From the NCBI RefSeq assembly GCF_017348915.1, contig NZ_CP071383.1, positions 2,046,001 to 2,110,000 on the forward strand: a stretch of DNA of 64,000 nt, in the 5' to 3' direction. The stretch's first letter is position 1. Each line of letters starts with the position of its first letter. Of this stretch, positions 54,844 through 63,111 are shown in pieces. A program made the translations under genes and the position numbers. Source of the DNA: Leclercia pneumoniae (GTDB lineage Bacteria; Pseudomonadota; Gammaproteobacteria; Enterobacterales; Enterobacteriaceae). Under the pieces are notes generated by a model. The model had not been told where the DNA came from. It was given only the letters and a program-made list of their open reading frames with translations, and searched no databases.

Positions 54844-57821
54844 TTCAGGTATACGCTCCCGCTGTCGATCCAGTAGTGGCTACCGCTATGACGGCGATCG
54901 GCCAGGGTGTTCAATTTAAAGGTGAGGGCGTCGGGCGGTACCGGCGTACCGTCCTGGAGCCAGGCATCGCTAAGCTCAAAGGCCTCCGGCCCTTCATGTC
55001 GGCTGCCGCCGCGCAGTTGCAGGCGCACGTTCAGCACTCCGTCGCCCGCGATGGACTTCGCCAGGTCGGCGGAGTTGATGCTCAGGGTATAGAGCGGCGT
55101 CGCAGGCCAGCGGGCGTTTGCCAACTGGCGGAAGCCGAGCGTGACGTTGCCGCGCAGCGGGAAGTGCAGCCGGGTGTCCAGTTTCGCACCGGGCTTATCG
55201 AGGTCGATATCCTGATACCAGACGTTCTCGTCGCGCAGGGTATTCACGGTGTTATCCAGCACGCCGAGATAGCGCACGGTCGAGTAAGCGCCGATATCTG
55301 CCGCTTTGAAGTTGAAGCGCGGCAGACGCAGATCCAGCGCCAGGCTACAGAGCATGGCGCCGACGGCGGCGGTGGATTTCGGATTGCCGATGCGCCCTTG
55401 CTGACTGAAGGGATACCATTCGTGGACGCGGTACTTATCCAGCCACACCATACGACTAACGGGAACAGGCTGCAGGTGGCGGATCAGCGCCTGGACGCCC
55501 GGCAGGCAACCCGGACGGCCGGTAATCAGCAAAATATCGCAGGCGTAATGGGAGATCGCCTCAGATACCGCATGCAGCGGGGCGGCGAGGGTGAAATGGC
55601 CCGCCAGCATCGCCTCCTGCATTTCGCGGAAGTTAACATGCAGCGGCACCGCGAAGAGGTCAAACGGCGCTGAGCCAGCCGGCAGCGCATGATCGATAGC
55701 CTGCTGAAGGTAGTTCATGACGTTGCGCGTCGGTTTGCGGCTCAGCAGATCGCCAAAGGTGGCATGCAGTCCGTCCAGCGGGTCGTCGATATCACTGGCT
55801 TCCCAGGCCCCAAGAATGGCATGACCGATCGGCATAAAGAGCTGCAGGGCCGTCTGCTGGCGCAGCACTGCCTGGGTATCAATACGCCCGGAGTCGCCAA
55901 ACAGCGAGGCCATCAGCAGGGAGGCGTCGGCAATGCCTGCTTTTTGCAGCTCTGTCTGTAGGGCCGGCAGTACATAGCGCTGGATCACATCCAGCAGGGT
56001 GTCATCACCGGCCACCTTAAAGCCTTCGCGGAAGAGCAGTTGCGGGGTGATTTTGACATTGCTACCAGAACCGTCATCCAGCTGATAATGGGTGATGGCC
56101 ATGTCGGTGGTGCCACCGCCAATATCGATAGAGGCTACCCGCAGCGCCCGCCCTGGCGCACAGCCAGGCTCCGGCTCGCGGTCAGGACGTGCAACGGAGG
56201 CAAAGAAGGTTTCGGTCTGGCCAGCGTAATGCGAGATGGCTTCGTTATAGAGCCACACCAGCTGACCGCAGCTCGCCTCGTCCCACTCCATCTGGATTTC
56301 CGGCACCGGTACCACGCTCTTTTCCTGCTGCTTGCGGCTGGCGAAATCTTCATCCTGCGGATGCCAGCCCATCGCCTTCCAGACAATGGCGATAGCTTCA
56401 AACATGCGGCGACGGAAGATCTCACGCTCCTGTTTGGGCATTGCCGACGGCAGGGTAAGGATCAGGGTGCGCAGCTGACGCGGGGAGGCCGGGAAGCCCA
56501 GACGCAGACGGGTGGCGACGCTATTGATCTGCCCCAGCGCCTGTGCCAGCAGTTCGCACAGCATGTGGGTCATCAGGGTGCTGCGGCTGTACTGCGGCGA
56601 GAAGACCGGCAAGCGCTCGTCCTGCGGCAGGGTAAACAGCGGCTCTCCGTCGTCATTCATCAGGTTCATCAGCGGGAAAGCTGTCGCCAGCGGTTCGCGC
56701 TGGGTTTTGGCATTCATCTGACTAAAACGCCAGTCCTGCACCACCGGGGTCTCGTCCCACAGATAGCGGCGCGGGCTTGAAATCCCGCTGTTGCCTTCGG
56801 TTCCCAGACGCTGGGTCGCCAGTTTACGGGCTTCATCGCCCACGCGCACAATCGACGGCCAGACGAACGCGTCTTCGCGTCCACTCTCTACCGAGAAGTG
56901 CTGCTTGCCGAAGCGGGCTTCAGAAAACTCGAGACGGCTGGTAAACAGCGGCTCATTCAGGAACTGGGGTTCGCTCAGGGAGCGCACCTGGAGCTCTGCC
57001 GTCTGGCGCAGGCCATCGTTGGCGTCGCCATGATCTTCAATGATCACGCCGCAGGTATGGGTGTTCCCCACATCCAGAATCAGAACCACCGGGATAGCCG
57101 GAGTGCTGAGGGTATGGGTGACAAATTTCACTTCCGGTATGGTGAGCTGTTCACCGAGCATGGCCAGCACGTTGAGCCAGTGAGCCTGGTACTCAAAATT
57201 ACGCATCGCCAACTGCAGATCGCGGTCGGCACGGTTCTCCACGCCGGAAGCGTACTGGGTAAAGGCTTCTCGCAGCCAGCCGTCAATCCAGGTCTGGTCG
57301 AGGAAATCCGCCACTTCGTCATCACGCCAGGCGAGGGAGAAACGGGTCCCGTTCAGGATATCGTTTTCCACCGGCGAGAGTCGGGAGGTAGCATGCGGCG
57401 CTATCTGGCTATCCAGAGCCAGCGTCACCCGGTGGGTATGGCCAGCGCTATCCGGCGCTTCCAGCTTACGCACCTGCACTCGCGCCCAGTTATCCGGGCC
57501 TTCTACGAAGGTACGCGGCGGGTTGAAGCGCAGGAAGGGCACCGGCAGCCAGACGCCATCCAGCACCGTCAGGGAGTGCTGCAGCGAAAGGGTGCTTTCG
57601 GGTTTAACCACTTCCGGCTGGCCACCACCGCTGGCGGGCAGCGTGTAGCGGTTGTTAATCACGTCAAAATTGAGACGCAGCAAGGGGCCGTTGGCGGTTT
57701 TACGCACAAAACGTCCGCTCTGGGCACTGTCCTGCGGCGTCAGGCCAAAATCAAGAAACTGTACGCCACTGTTGGCGATAAGCGTGACGCTCTGTTTATA
57801 GTCGCAAAGAGTTACCAGCAT
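54840..57821 (-). CDS. srfB: SrfB-family actin/Hsp70-fold ATPase
   Basis: The 993-residue protein carries the three ATP-site motifs of the actin/Hsp70 superfamily: phosphate-1 LILDVGNTHTCG (about residue 250), phosphate-2 ASIDIGGGTTDMAI (about 566) and an adenosine loop LITGRPGCLPGVQAL (about 780). LTLPSAMPKQER resembles the StbA/DnaK crossover. It is flanked by beta-rich segments at both ends. The ATG at 57821 (MLVTLCDYKQSV) fits the family start and lies 4 bp after the srfA stop; an ATG at 57833 would add four residues. It is probably the motor or chaperone-like core of the Srf system; that role is inference. Confidence 0.88.
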   Translation of the reverse strand: MLVTLCDYKQSVTLIANSGVQFLDFGLTPQDSAQSGRFVRKTANGPLLRLNFDVINNRYTLPASGGGQPEVVKPESTLSLQHSLTVLDGVWLPVPFLRFNPPRTFVEGPDNWARVQVRKLEAPDSAGHTHRVTLALDSQIAPHATSRLSPVENDILNGTRFSLAWRDDEVADFLDQTWIDGWLREAFTQYASGVENRADRDLQLAMRNFEYQAHWLNVLAMLGEQLTIPEVKFVTHTLSTPAIPVVLILDVGNTHTCGVIIEDHGDANDGLRQTAELQVRSLSEPQFLNEPLFTSRLEFSEARFGKQHFSVESGREDAFVWPSIVRVGDEARKLATQRLGTEGNSGISSPRRYLWDETPVVQDWRFSQMNAKTQREPLATAFPLMNLMNDDGEPLFTLPQDERLPVFSPQYSRSTLMTHMLCELLAQALGQINSVATRLRLGFPASPRQLRTLILTLPSAMPKQEREIFRRRMFEAIAIVWKAMGWHPQDEDFASRKQQEKSVVPVPEIQMEWDEASCGQLVWLYNEAISHYAGQTETFFASVARPDREPEPGCAPGRALRVASIDIGGGTTDMAITHYQLDDGSGSNVKITPQLLFREGFKVAGDDTLLDVIQRYVLPALQTELQKAGIADASLLMASLFGDSGRIDTQAVLRQQTALQLFMPIGHAILGAWEASDIDDPLDGLHATFGDLLSRKPTRNVMNYLQQAIDHALPAGSAPFDLFAVPLHVNFREMQEAMLAGHFTLAAPLHAVSEAISHYACDILLITGRPGCLPGVQALIRHLQPVPVSRMVWLDKYRVHEWYPFSQQGRIGNPKSTAAVGAMLCSLALDLRLPRFNFKAADIGAYSTVRYLGVLDNTVNTLRDENVWYQDIDLDKPGAKLDTRLHFPLRGNVTLGFRQLANARWPATPLYTLSINSADLAKSIAGDGVLNVRLQLRGGSRHEGPEAFELSDAWLQDGTPVPPDALTFKLNTLADRRHSGSHYWIDSGSVYLK

Positions 57822-57825
57822 GGGA

Positions 57826-59190
57826 TCACGCACCTGCTTTTCTGAATGTCAACGGAACCACGGTCTTGGCGTCGTAACGGGCGGTACATTCCGCCACATC
57901 GTTCACCCCGGCTTTGCAGGCGATCTCCGGCATCGGATAGCGAGAGCCGTCAGTGCAGCGGGCATTGCCGCGCGTTTTAATCATCAGCTCACCGTTGCTG
58001 TGCAGCCCGGAGAAGACCTCCGTACGGCAGACGATATTATCGCCATGCACCACGCGCGCGGTGCCTTTATTGTTCTGGATTTGGTAGCGCAGTGAGGGCG
58101 GTTTACCGGTGATAGGATCTTTCACATCCAGCATGACGCGCCAGCTACCGTTAAGGAAGCGGGTTGAGCCTGCTTTCACCTGACCGGCCTCCATCACCAG
58201 CGCCTCTTTCGGGATAGCGGCAATCACTACCGGCTCGGTTGGGGCGGCAGGCTCTGGCGCTTTTACCTGCGCGGCCACCACTTCCGCCTGGTGCAGAGGC
58301 AGCGTTAAGGGCAGGGACTTCACCGCCGCGACGGGTTTAGGTGCAATCTCTACGGCCGCAACAGGGGCGGGGGCAGGCTGGGCCTCAGCGGTCTCTACCG
58401 GGGCGCTATGGGTAGACCACAAGATTGGCGCAGCCACGGCTACGACGACCAGCGCGGCCACCGGCAATGGCCACAGCGGGAAGCGGCGTTTTTTCATCAC
58501 TACAGGCGTGGCAAGCGGCGCTTCGGGCTCGGGTTCAGGCTCTTTAACTAACACCTGCGGGGCGGGTTGGGCGGTGTAGAGATCGTCTGCGGTGATCTGA
58601 ATTGTGGCCGGGGCTGAAATCAGCGGTTCATCGGCTTTTTCGAAGATGATCTCCTGCACCGGTTCCGGCTCGGGCTCTTCTACCGGGGCGGGGATCTCCA
58701 CCGGGCGCAGGGATTCGCGCAGGCACTCGAGCACATCGTCCCTGGCGTTTTCGTTAAGATTAACAAAACCCCAGAAAGTGATGACCGGTTTGCCATCCAC
58801 CAGGAATAAAAAGTTTTCGCCGGGGAACTGGAAGGCTTTGGACAGTAGGGAGCCAAACAGCTGTTGAGCGGTTTTAGGGGACTGCAGCGATTTTTTGCTC
58901 AGGGACTCGACGCTGGAGAGTGTGCTTTCCAGCAGGCGCAGGGCGCGATAACGGGCATCTTCATCGGCGGCCTTCCAGCTACTGACGCTACCCTCAACAG
59001 GGGCATACCAGTCAACCCTGTCACCCTCGTCGTTGACTTGCGGAATCGCCAGGCAGTCGACGATGGACTGCTGTTTGCGCAGGCGCAGCGCCTCGCGGAT
59101 TTGCAATGCAGATTCGAAAACGGCCTGACCGCCGCCGCCAACGGCCTGAAAATCATCCAGATTACCGCTACGTAAAAGTGTTTTTGCCAC
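57826..59190 (-). CDS. srfA: SrfA-family bitopic membrane protein
   Basis: The 454-residue protein has a cytosolic N-terminal domain (1-165), an acidic Pro/Glu linker (EEPEPEPVQE), one transmembrane helix at about 237-258 preceded by KKRR, an Ala/Pro-rich stretch and a C-terminal domain with four Cys (IVCRTEVFSG, ARCTDGSRY, IACKAGVNDVAECTARY) likely to form disulfides in the periplasm. It starts at GTG (59190); an in-frame stop 24 bp upstream leaves no ATG. It would anchor SrfB/SrfC to the envelope. First gene of srfABC; function unknown. Confidence 0.86.
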   Translation of the reverse strand: MAKTLLRSGNLDDFQAVGGGGQAVFESALQIREALRLRKQQSIVDCLAIPQVNDEGDRVDWYAPVEGSVSSWKAADEDARYRALRLLESTLSSVESLSKKSLQSPKTAQQLFGSLLSKAFQFPGENFLFLVDGKPVITFWGFVNLNENARDDVLECLRESLRPVEIPAPVEEPEPEPVQEIIFEKADEPLISAPATIQITADDLYTAQPAPQVLVKEPEPEPEAPLATPVVMKKRRFPLWPLPVAALVVVAVAAPILWSTHSAPVETAEAQPAPAPVAAVEIAPKPVAAVKSLPLTLPLHQAEVVAAQVKAPEPAAPTEPVVIAAIPKEALVMEAGQVKAGSTRFLNGSWRVMLDVKDPITGKPPSLRYQIQNNKGTARVVHGDNIVCRTEVFSGLHSNGELMIKTRGNARCTDGSRYPMPEIACKAGVNDVAECTARYDAKTVVPLTFRKAGA

Positions 59191-59471
59191 GATTTGATCC
59201 CATAGACTTCTTCACCCTTGTACTTTACGGAATCCGTTGGCAACTAAACGGCAGAAGAGACAACAAAAGGGGCGATTTCTTACCGCATTGCGCGGACGAA
59301 AAGTGCTTGACGATGAATGGCACTTAAGGCAAATCTCCCTGGAGCAGCGGTGAGAAAACCAGCAAAAATAGGGCCTTTAGAATATCCTGATAGTGTTTCG
59401 TTATTTGCCAGTACGAATGTGCTGTGCTGTTATTACGGTTCTTCATAATAAATCCGCAAAGGGTAATAACG
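59191..59471. other. Divergent region between srfA and the dppA-like gene
   Basis: The 281-bp gap has no supported gene and no sigma-28 motif was found on the srfA side. On the dppA-like side GTTATTAC (59429-59436) and GTAATAAC (59463-59470) form an 8-bp inverted repeat whose second arm ends 1 bp before the ATG, so it could mask ribosome binding. Confidence 0.4.
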
Positions 59472-61070
59472 ATGTCTACAGGGAAAACGCTCCTCGCGCT
59501 GGCATTCAGCGCGCTGTTACCGGCAAGCGCGGCATGGGCCGCGAATAACGATACGATTATTTACTGTTCAGAAGCCTCCCCGGAGTCTTTCAACCCGCAA
59601 ATCGCCAGCTCAGGCCCCACTTTTGTGGCCAGTTCGCAGGTGCTCTATAACCGCCTTATCAACTTCGATCCGGTGAAAAACACCCCGGTTCCGTCGCTGG
59701 CGGAGTCCTGGACTATTTCGCCGGATGGTAAAACCTATACCTTTACGCTGCGTAAAGGGGTGAAGTTCAACAGTAATAAATTCTTTAAACCTACCCGCGA
59801 CTTTAATGCCGATGACGTTATTTTCTCGGTTATGCGTCAGAAAGACCCTAAGCACCCGTATCACAACGTCTCCCAGGACAACTACGAATACTTTAATGAT
59901 GTCGGGCTGGATAAGCTGATTCAGGACGTGAAGAAGATTGATGATTATCACGTGCAGTTTGTACTGAGTGAGCCGAATGCCGCCTTCCTGGCCGACTGGG
60001 GGATGGATTTCGCCTCTATTCTCTCGGCTGAGTATGGCGACGCAATGCTGAAAAAAGGGACGCCGGAAAACGTAGACAACTGGCCAATTGGCACCGGGCC
60101 ATACGTCCTGCAGCAGTATAAAGTCGACTCCCTGATTCGCTATATTGCCAACCCGAACTACTGGGATGGGGCGGTTCCGACTAAGCACCTGATCTTCTCC
60201 ATCACCCCCAACGTGGAGACCCGTCTGGCGAAGCTGCAAACGAACGAATGCCAGATCATTCCTGCGCCGTCGCCGGTGCAGTTCGACGTCATTAAAAAGA
60301 ATAAAGATCTGACCCTGCATACGGTCGATGCGCTGAATGTCGGTTATTTGGCATTTAATACCGAGAAAAAGCCGTTTGATAACGTGCTGGTGCGACAGGC
60401 GCTGAACTACGCTACCGATAAAAAAGCGATTATCAATGCCGTCTTTATGGGCTCGGGTACGGTGGCAAAATCCCCGATTCCGCCGAATATGATGGGCTTT
60501 AACAAAGATCTGAAAGATTACCCGTACGACCCGGAAAAAGCGAAAGCTCTGCTGAAGCAGGCCGGGCTGGAGCAGGGGGCAGAAGTCACCCTCTGGTCTA
60601 TGCCGGTGCAACGCCCTTATAACCCCAACTCTCGCCGTATCGCTGAGATGATCCAGAGCGACTGGGCGAAAGTGGGCGTGAAAGCAAAAATCGTCTCGTA
60701 TGAGTGGGGCGAATACCTGTCCGGCATGCGCAAAGGGGAACACGACAGCGCCCTGTTTGGCTGGATGTCGGATAACGGCGACCCGGATAACTTTGCCGAC
60801 GTGCTGCTGGGCTGCGACAGCATTAAAACGGGTTCCAACGCTGCACGCTGGTGTGACAAGGGGTATGATGAGCTGGTCAACAAAGCGAAGCTGACCAGCG
60901 ACCCGGCTGCACGCGCTAAGCTTTACAGCCAGGCGCAGGAGATCTTCTACCAGCAGGCGCCGTGGATCGCGCTGGCGAATGGCAAGACTTTCTTTGCCAC
61001 CCGCAGCAACGTGAGCGGTTATAGCGTCAGTCTGATGGGGAGCGATTTCTCGAAAGCGAAGCTCAACTAA
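59472..61070 (+). CDS. Second orphan DppA-like periplasmic peptide-binding protein
   Basis: The 532-residue family 5 binding protein has signal MSTGKTLLALAFSALLPASA, then AWAANN. It follows DppA (IIYCSEASPESFNPQIASSG, LRKGVKFNSNKFFKPTRDFN, WPIGTGPYVLQQYKVDSLIR) but differs from the copy at 29334. It lacks an adjacent permease. A perfect stem-loop separates it from ydcY. The Shine-Dalgarno is weak (GGGTAA) and lies within an inverted repeat. Ligand unknown; haem, peptides and delta-aminolevulinate are all bound by this family. Confidence 0.9.
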   Translation: MSTGKTLLALAFSALLPASAAWAANNDTIIYCSEASPESFNPQIASSGPTFVASSQVLYNRLINFDPVKNTPVPSLAESWTISPDGKTYTFTLRKGVKFNSNKFFKPTRDFNADDVIFSVMRQKDPKHPYHNVSQDNYEYFNDVGLDKLIQDVKKIDDYHVQFVLSEPNAAFLADWGMDFASILSAEYGDAMLKKGTPENVDNWPIGTGPYVLQQYKVDSLIRYIANPNYWDGAVPTKHLIFSITPNVETRLAKLQTNECQIIPAPSPVQFDVIKKNKDLTLHTVDALNVGYLAFNTEKKPFDNVLVRQALNYATDKKAIINAVFMGSGTVAKSPIPPNMMGFNKDLKDYPYDPEKAKALLKQAGLEQGAEVTLWSMPVQRPYNPNSRRIAEMIQSDWAKVGVKAKIVSYEWGEYLSGMRKGEHDSALFGWMSDNGDPDNFADVLLGCDSIKTGSNAARWCDKGYDELVNKAKLTSDPAARAKLYSQAQEIFYQQAPWIALANGKTFFATRSNVSGYSVSLMGSDFSKAKLN

Positions 61071-61078
61071 GCCTGTGC

Positions 61079-61101
61079 CGGGTGGCAGGCTGCCACCCGG
61101 T
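61079..61101 (+). terminator. Perfect stem-loop between the dppA-like gene and ydcY
   Basis: CCGGGTGGCAG and CTGCCACCCGG are 11-bp complementary arms. There is no T-run, so it probably stabilises the upstream mRNA or attenuates ydcY rather than ending transcription. Confidence 0.55.
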
Positions 61102-61120
61102 GAACCGATAAGGAGTGACA

Positions 61121-61354
61121 ATGTCACATTTAGAGGAAGTGATCGCCCGCGTAGATGCCACCCTTGAAGAGAGCGTGATTACGCATATGAATGAGTTGCT
61201 GATTGCGCTCAGCGATGACGCCGCCCTGAGCCGCGAAGATCGCTATACCCAACAGCAACGTCTGCGCACTGCCATTGCCCATCATGGTAAACAGCATAAA
61301 GAAGAGATGGAGGCCCGCCACCAGCAGCTGACAAAAGGCGGCACCATTCTCTGA
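61121..61354 (+). CDS. ydcY: YdcY, DUF2526 small protein
   Basis: At 77 residues (MSHLEEVIARVDATLEESVI, ending LTKGGTIL) it matches E. coli YdcY in length and sequence. Mostly helical and charged; no function is known. The ATG is preceded by AAGGAG; a GTG two codons upstream is less likely. It may be read from the dppA-like promoter. Confidence 0.94.
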   Translation: MSHLEEVIARVDATLEESVITHMNELLIALSDDAALSREDRYTQQQRLRTAIAHHGKQHKEEMEARHQQLTKGGTIL

Positions 61355-61355
61355 G

Positions 61356-61805
61356 TCAGAACTGGCGCCTTGCCACCAGCCAGGCGCCAATCACCAGCAT
61401 GATCGCACCGGATACCGGCCCAATCAGCGCCCGCAGGGGGATCCCCTGACTGCGTACCACATCCATCACCAGCCCCCCGATCAACTGACTGGCAACCAGC
61501 ACCGCAATGGTGGTGGCGGCACCCACATACTGATAACCGCTGATGCTGGCGAAGACAAAGAACGACCCCAGCAGTCCCGGAATTAAGGTCCACCACTTCA
61601 GGGTGTGCACCAGCTCGCTAAACCCCGCCACGCCATTTTTAATCAGCAAGATCGAGACGAACAGCACAATGCCCACCAGCGAATTTAGCAGCATGGCGAT
61701 CAGGATGGTGCTGGAGGACTGGGTGATCCGCACCATGAGAGTGTTTTGCACGACCAGGCCAATGCCTGCCGCCACCAGAAATACCAGCGTTAATGACTGA
61801 TTCAT
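61356..61805 (-). CDS. ydcZ: YdcZ, small DMT-family membrane protein (DUF606)
   Basis: The 149-residue inner-membrane protein has five hydrophobic helices (LVFLVAAGIGLVVQNTLMVR, IAMLLNSLVGIVLFVSILLI, ATTIAVLVASQLIGGLVM). DUF606 proteins are half-size drug/metabolite transporters thought to dimerise. Its start overlaps the mnaT stop as ATGA, so they form an operon. Function unproven. Confidence 0.93.
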   Translation of the reverse strand: MNQSLTLVFLVAAGIGLVVQNTLMVRITQSSSTILIAMLLNSLVGIVLFVSILLIKNGVAGFSELVHTLKWWTLIPGLLGSFFVFASISGYQYVGAATTIAVLVASQLIGGLVMDVVRSQGIPLRALIGPVSGAIMLVIGAWLVARRQF

Positions 61806-62320
61806 CCGATGGCGTCCGGGTCGGTGCGCTCATCAAGCTGCAGCTGCATAAAGGTGAGGTCCAGCCAGCGGCCAAACTTGGTGCCCACCTGCGGCATCTG
61901 GCCCGTGGTGATAAAGCCTAAGGTTTCGTGCAGATGAATAGAGCCGCGGTTTTGCGCTTCGATACCGGCGACCATCACATGCTTGCCAATGTTCCGCGCT
62001 TCGATAATCAGCTGTTTCATTAACGCCCGACCGATGCCTTTGCCCTGGTGCTCAGGATGAATATAGACAGAGTGCTCCACGGTGTGGCGGAAGCCATCGA
62101 AAGCACGCCAGTCGCCAAAGGAGGCATAACCGACAACCCGACCCTCCTGCTCACAGACCAGCACCGGATAACCCATCAAGGTTCGCGCTTCAAACCAGGC
62201 GATACGGTTGTCGGTATCAACGGTTGTATCATTCCAGATCGCGGCGGTATGCAGCACCGCGTGGTTATAAATCTCGCCAATGGCGGCGCAATCTTCTTTA
62301 CAGGCGTGACGGATAAGCAT
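61802..62320 (-). CDS. mnaT: MnaT (YncA), L-amino-acid N-acyltransferase
   Basis: The 172-residue GNAT enzyme acetylates L-methionine and its sulfone or sulfoximine analogues in E. coli. The acetyl-CoA loop is VYIHPEHQGKGIGRALMKQL. The ATG at 62320 (MLIRHACKEDCAAIGEIYNH) is the conserved start. It precedes ydcZ and is divergent from a SutR-family regulator; an ACTATAGTAGTAC element lies 26 bp upstream. Confidence 0.95.
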   Translation of the reverse strand: MLIRHACKEDCAAIGEIYNHAVLHTAAIWNDTTVDTDNRIAWFEARTLMGYPVLVCEQEGRVVGYASFGDWRAFDGFRHTVEHSVYIHPEHQGKGIGRALMKQLIIEARNIGKHVMVAGIEAQNRGSIHLHETLGFITTGQMPQVGTKFGRWLDLTFMQLQLDERTDPDAIG

Positions 62321-62345
62321 GGAGAAACCTCGGCGTGTGTTGTTC

Positions 62346-62358
62346 ACTATAGTAGTAC
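62346..62358. promoter_or_regulatory. ACTATAGT operator, mnaT side
   Basis: ACTATAGTAGTAC, 26 bp from the mnaT start codon. Its palindromic core ACTATAGT recurs at 62455-62467. Confidence 0.6.
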
Positions 62359-62454
62359 GGTGCGTCACCATATTACACAAGCGGGCGCCGCTCTCGCTAC
62401 GGTATAAACCATATCTTTTTGTTATCAAAAACGGCGTTGAAATAGATTTTCTAA

Positions 62455-62467
62455 ACTATAGTATTAC
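62455..62467. promoter_or_regulatory. ACTATAGT operator, regulator side
   Basis: ACTATAGTATTAC, ending 3 bp before the ATG of the XRE-cupin regulator. Twelve of 13 bases equal the copy at 62346. Probable autoregulatory site. Confidence 0.6.
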
Positions 62468-62470
62468 GCC

Positions 62471-63046
62471 ATGAATACTATGTCAGACAACATCAATCAT
62501 CGCATCAGCGCGCGTATTCGCCTTGAGCGAGAGTCCCGGGGATGGTCGTTAAGCGAGCTTGCCGAGCGTGCGGGCGTATCGCGGGCGATGATCCACAAAA
62601 TCGAACGCGCCGAGAGCAGCCCAACGGCGACGTTGCTGGCGCGTCTGTGCGGTGCGTTTGGCATTAGCATGTCCACCCTGATAGCCCGCGCCGAGATGCA
62701 GGAGGGCAAGCTGCTGCGTCTGGAAAATCAACCCGTCTGGCGGGACCCGCAAACGCATTATCTACGACGACATGTTTCGCCGCGCACCGACCTGCCTATC
62801 GATCTGGTGCAGGTAGAACTGCCTGCCGGGAGTGATGTGCCGATGCCTGCGTCGTCGTATGCGCTGGCACGCCAGCTGATCTGGTTACAATCGGGGGAAC
62901 TCATCTTCCAGGAAGGGGATACCCGCCACGAGATGCACGCCGGCGACTGCCTCGAACTGGGGCCGCCAAATGACTGCCGGTTCATCAACGAAAGCGACGC
63001 TCCCTGCGTTTACCTGATCGTTCGGCTTAATCAATCCGGCGCATAA
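62471..63046 (+). CDS. XRE-cupin transcriptional regulator (SutR family)
   Basis: The 191-residue protein has an XRE helix-turn-helix (residues 14-68: LERESRGWSLSELAERAGVS, RAMIHKIERAESSPTATLLA) and a C-terminal cupin (LIWLQSGELIFQEGDTRHEM, HAGDCLELGPPNDCRF). It has the same design as SutR at 34989. It is divergent from mnaT-ydcZ and flanked by paired ACTATAGT sites, so it should control itself and mnaT. An alternative ATG lies three codons later. Effector unknown; given mnaT, a sulfur amino acid is a reasonable guess. Confidence 0.9.
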   Translation: MNTMSDNINHRISARIRLERESRGWSLSELAERAGVSRAMIHKIERAESSPTATLLARLCGAFGISMSTLIARAEMQEGKLLRLENQPVWRDPQTHYLRRHVSPRTDLPIDLVQVELPAGSDVPMPASSYALARQLIWLQSGELIFQEGDTRHEMHAGDCLELGPPNDCRFINESDAPCVYLIVRLNQSGA

Positions 63047-63111
63047 TGGCCAGGCGAACCTGGGAGGTTAACGCTAGTCTTTAAAGACATTTGCATAAAC
63101 AGGAGTGATGT

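Noticed and set aside
56898-57845. 315-codon open frame antisense to srfB
   Set aside because: Composition is that of a shadow frame; srfB on the other strand has clear ATPase motifs.
59191-59300. Sigma-28 promoter for srfABC
   Set aside because: I looked for TAAA-N15-GCCGATAA on the minus strand and found no match with acceptable spacing.
59610-61127. 505-codon open frame antisense to the second dppA-like gene
   Set aside because: It mirrors a conserved binding-protein gene codon for codon, has no homology I recognise and no Shine-Dalgarno; a typical shadow in GC-rich DNA.
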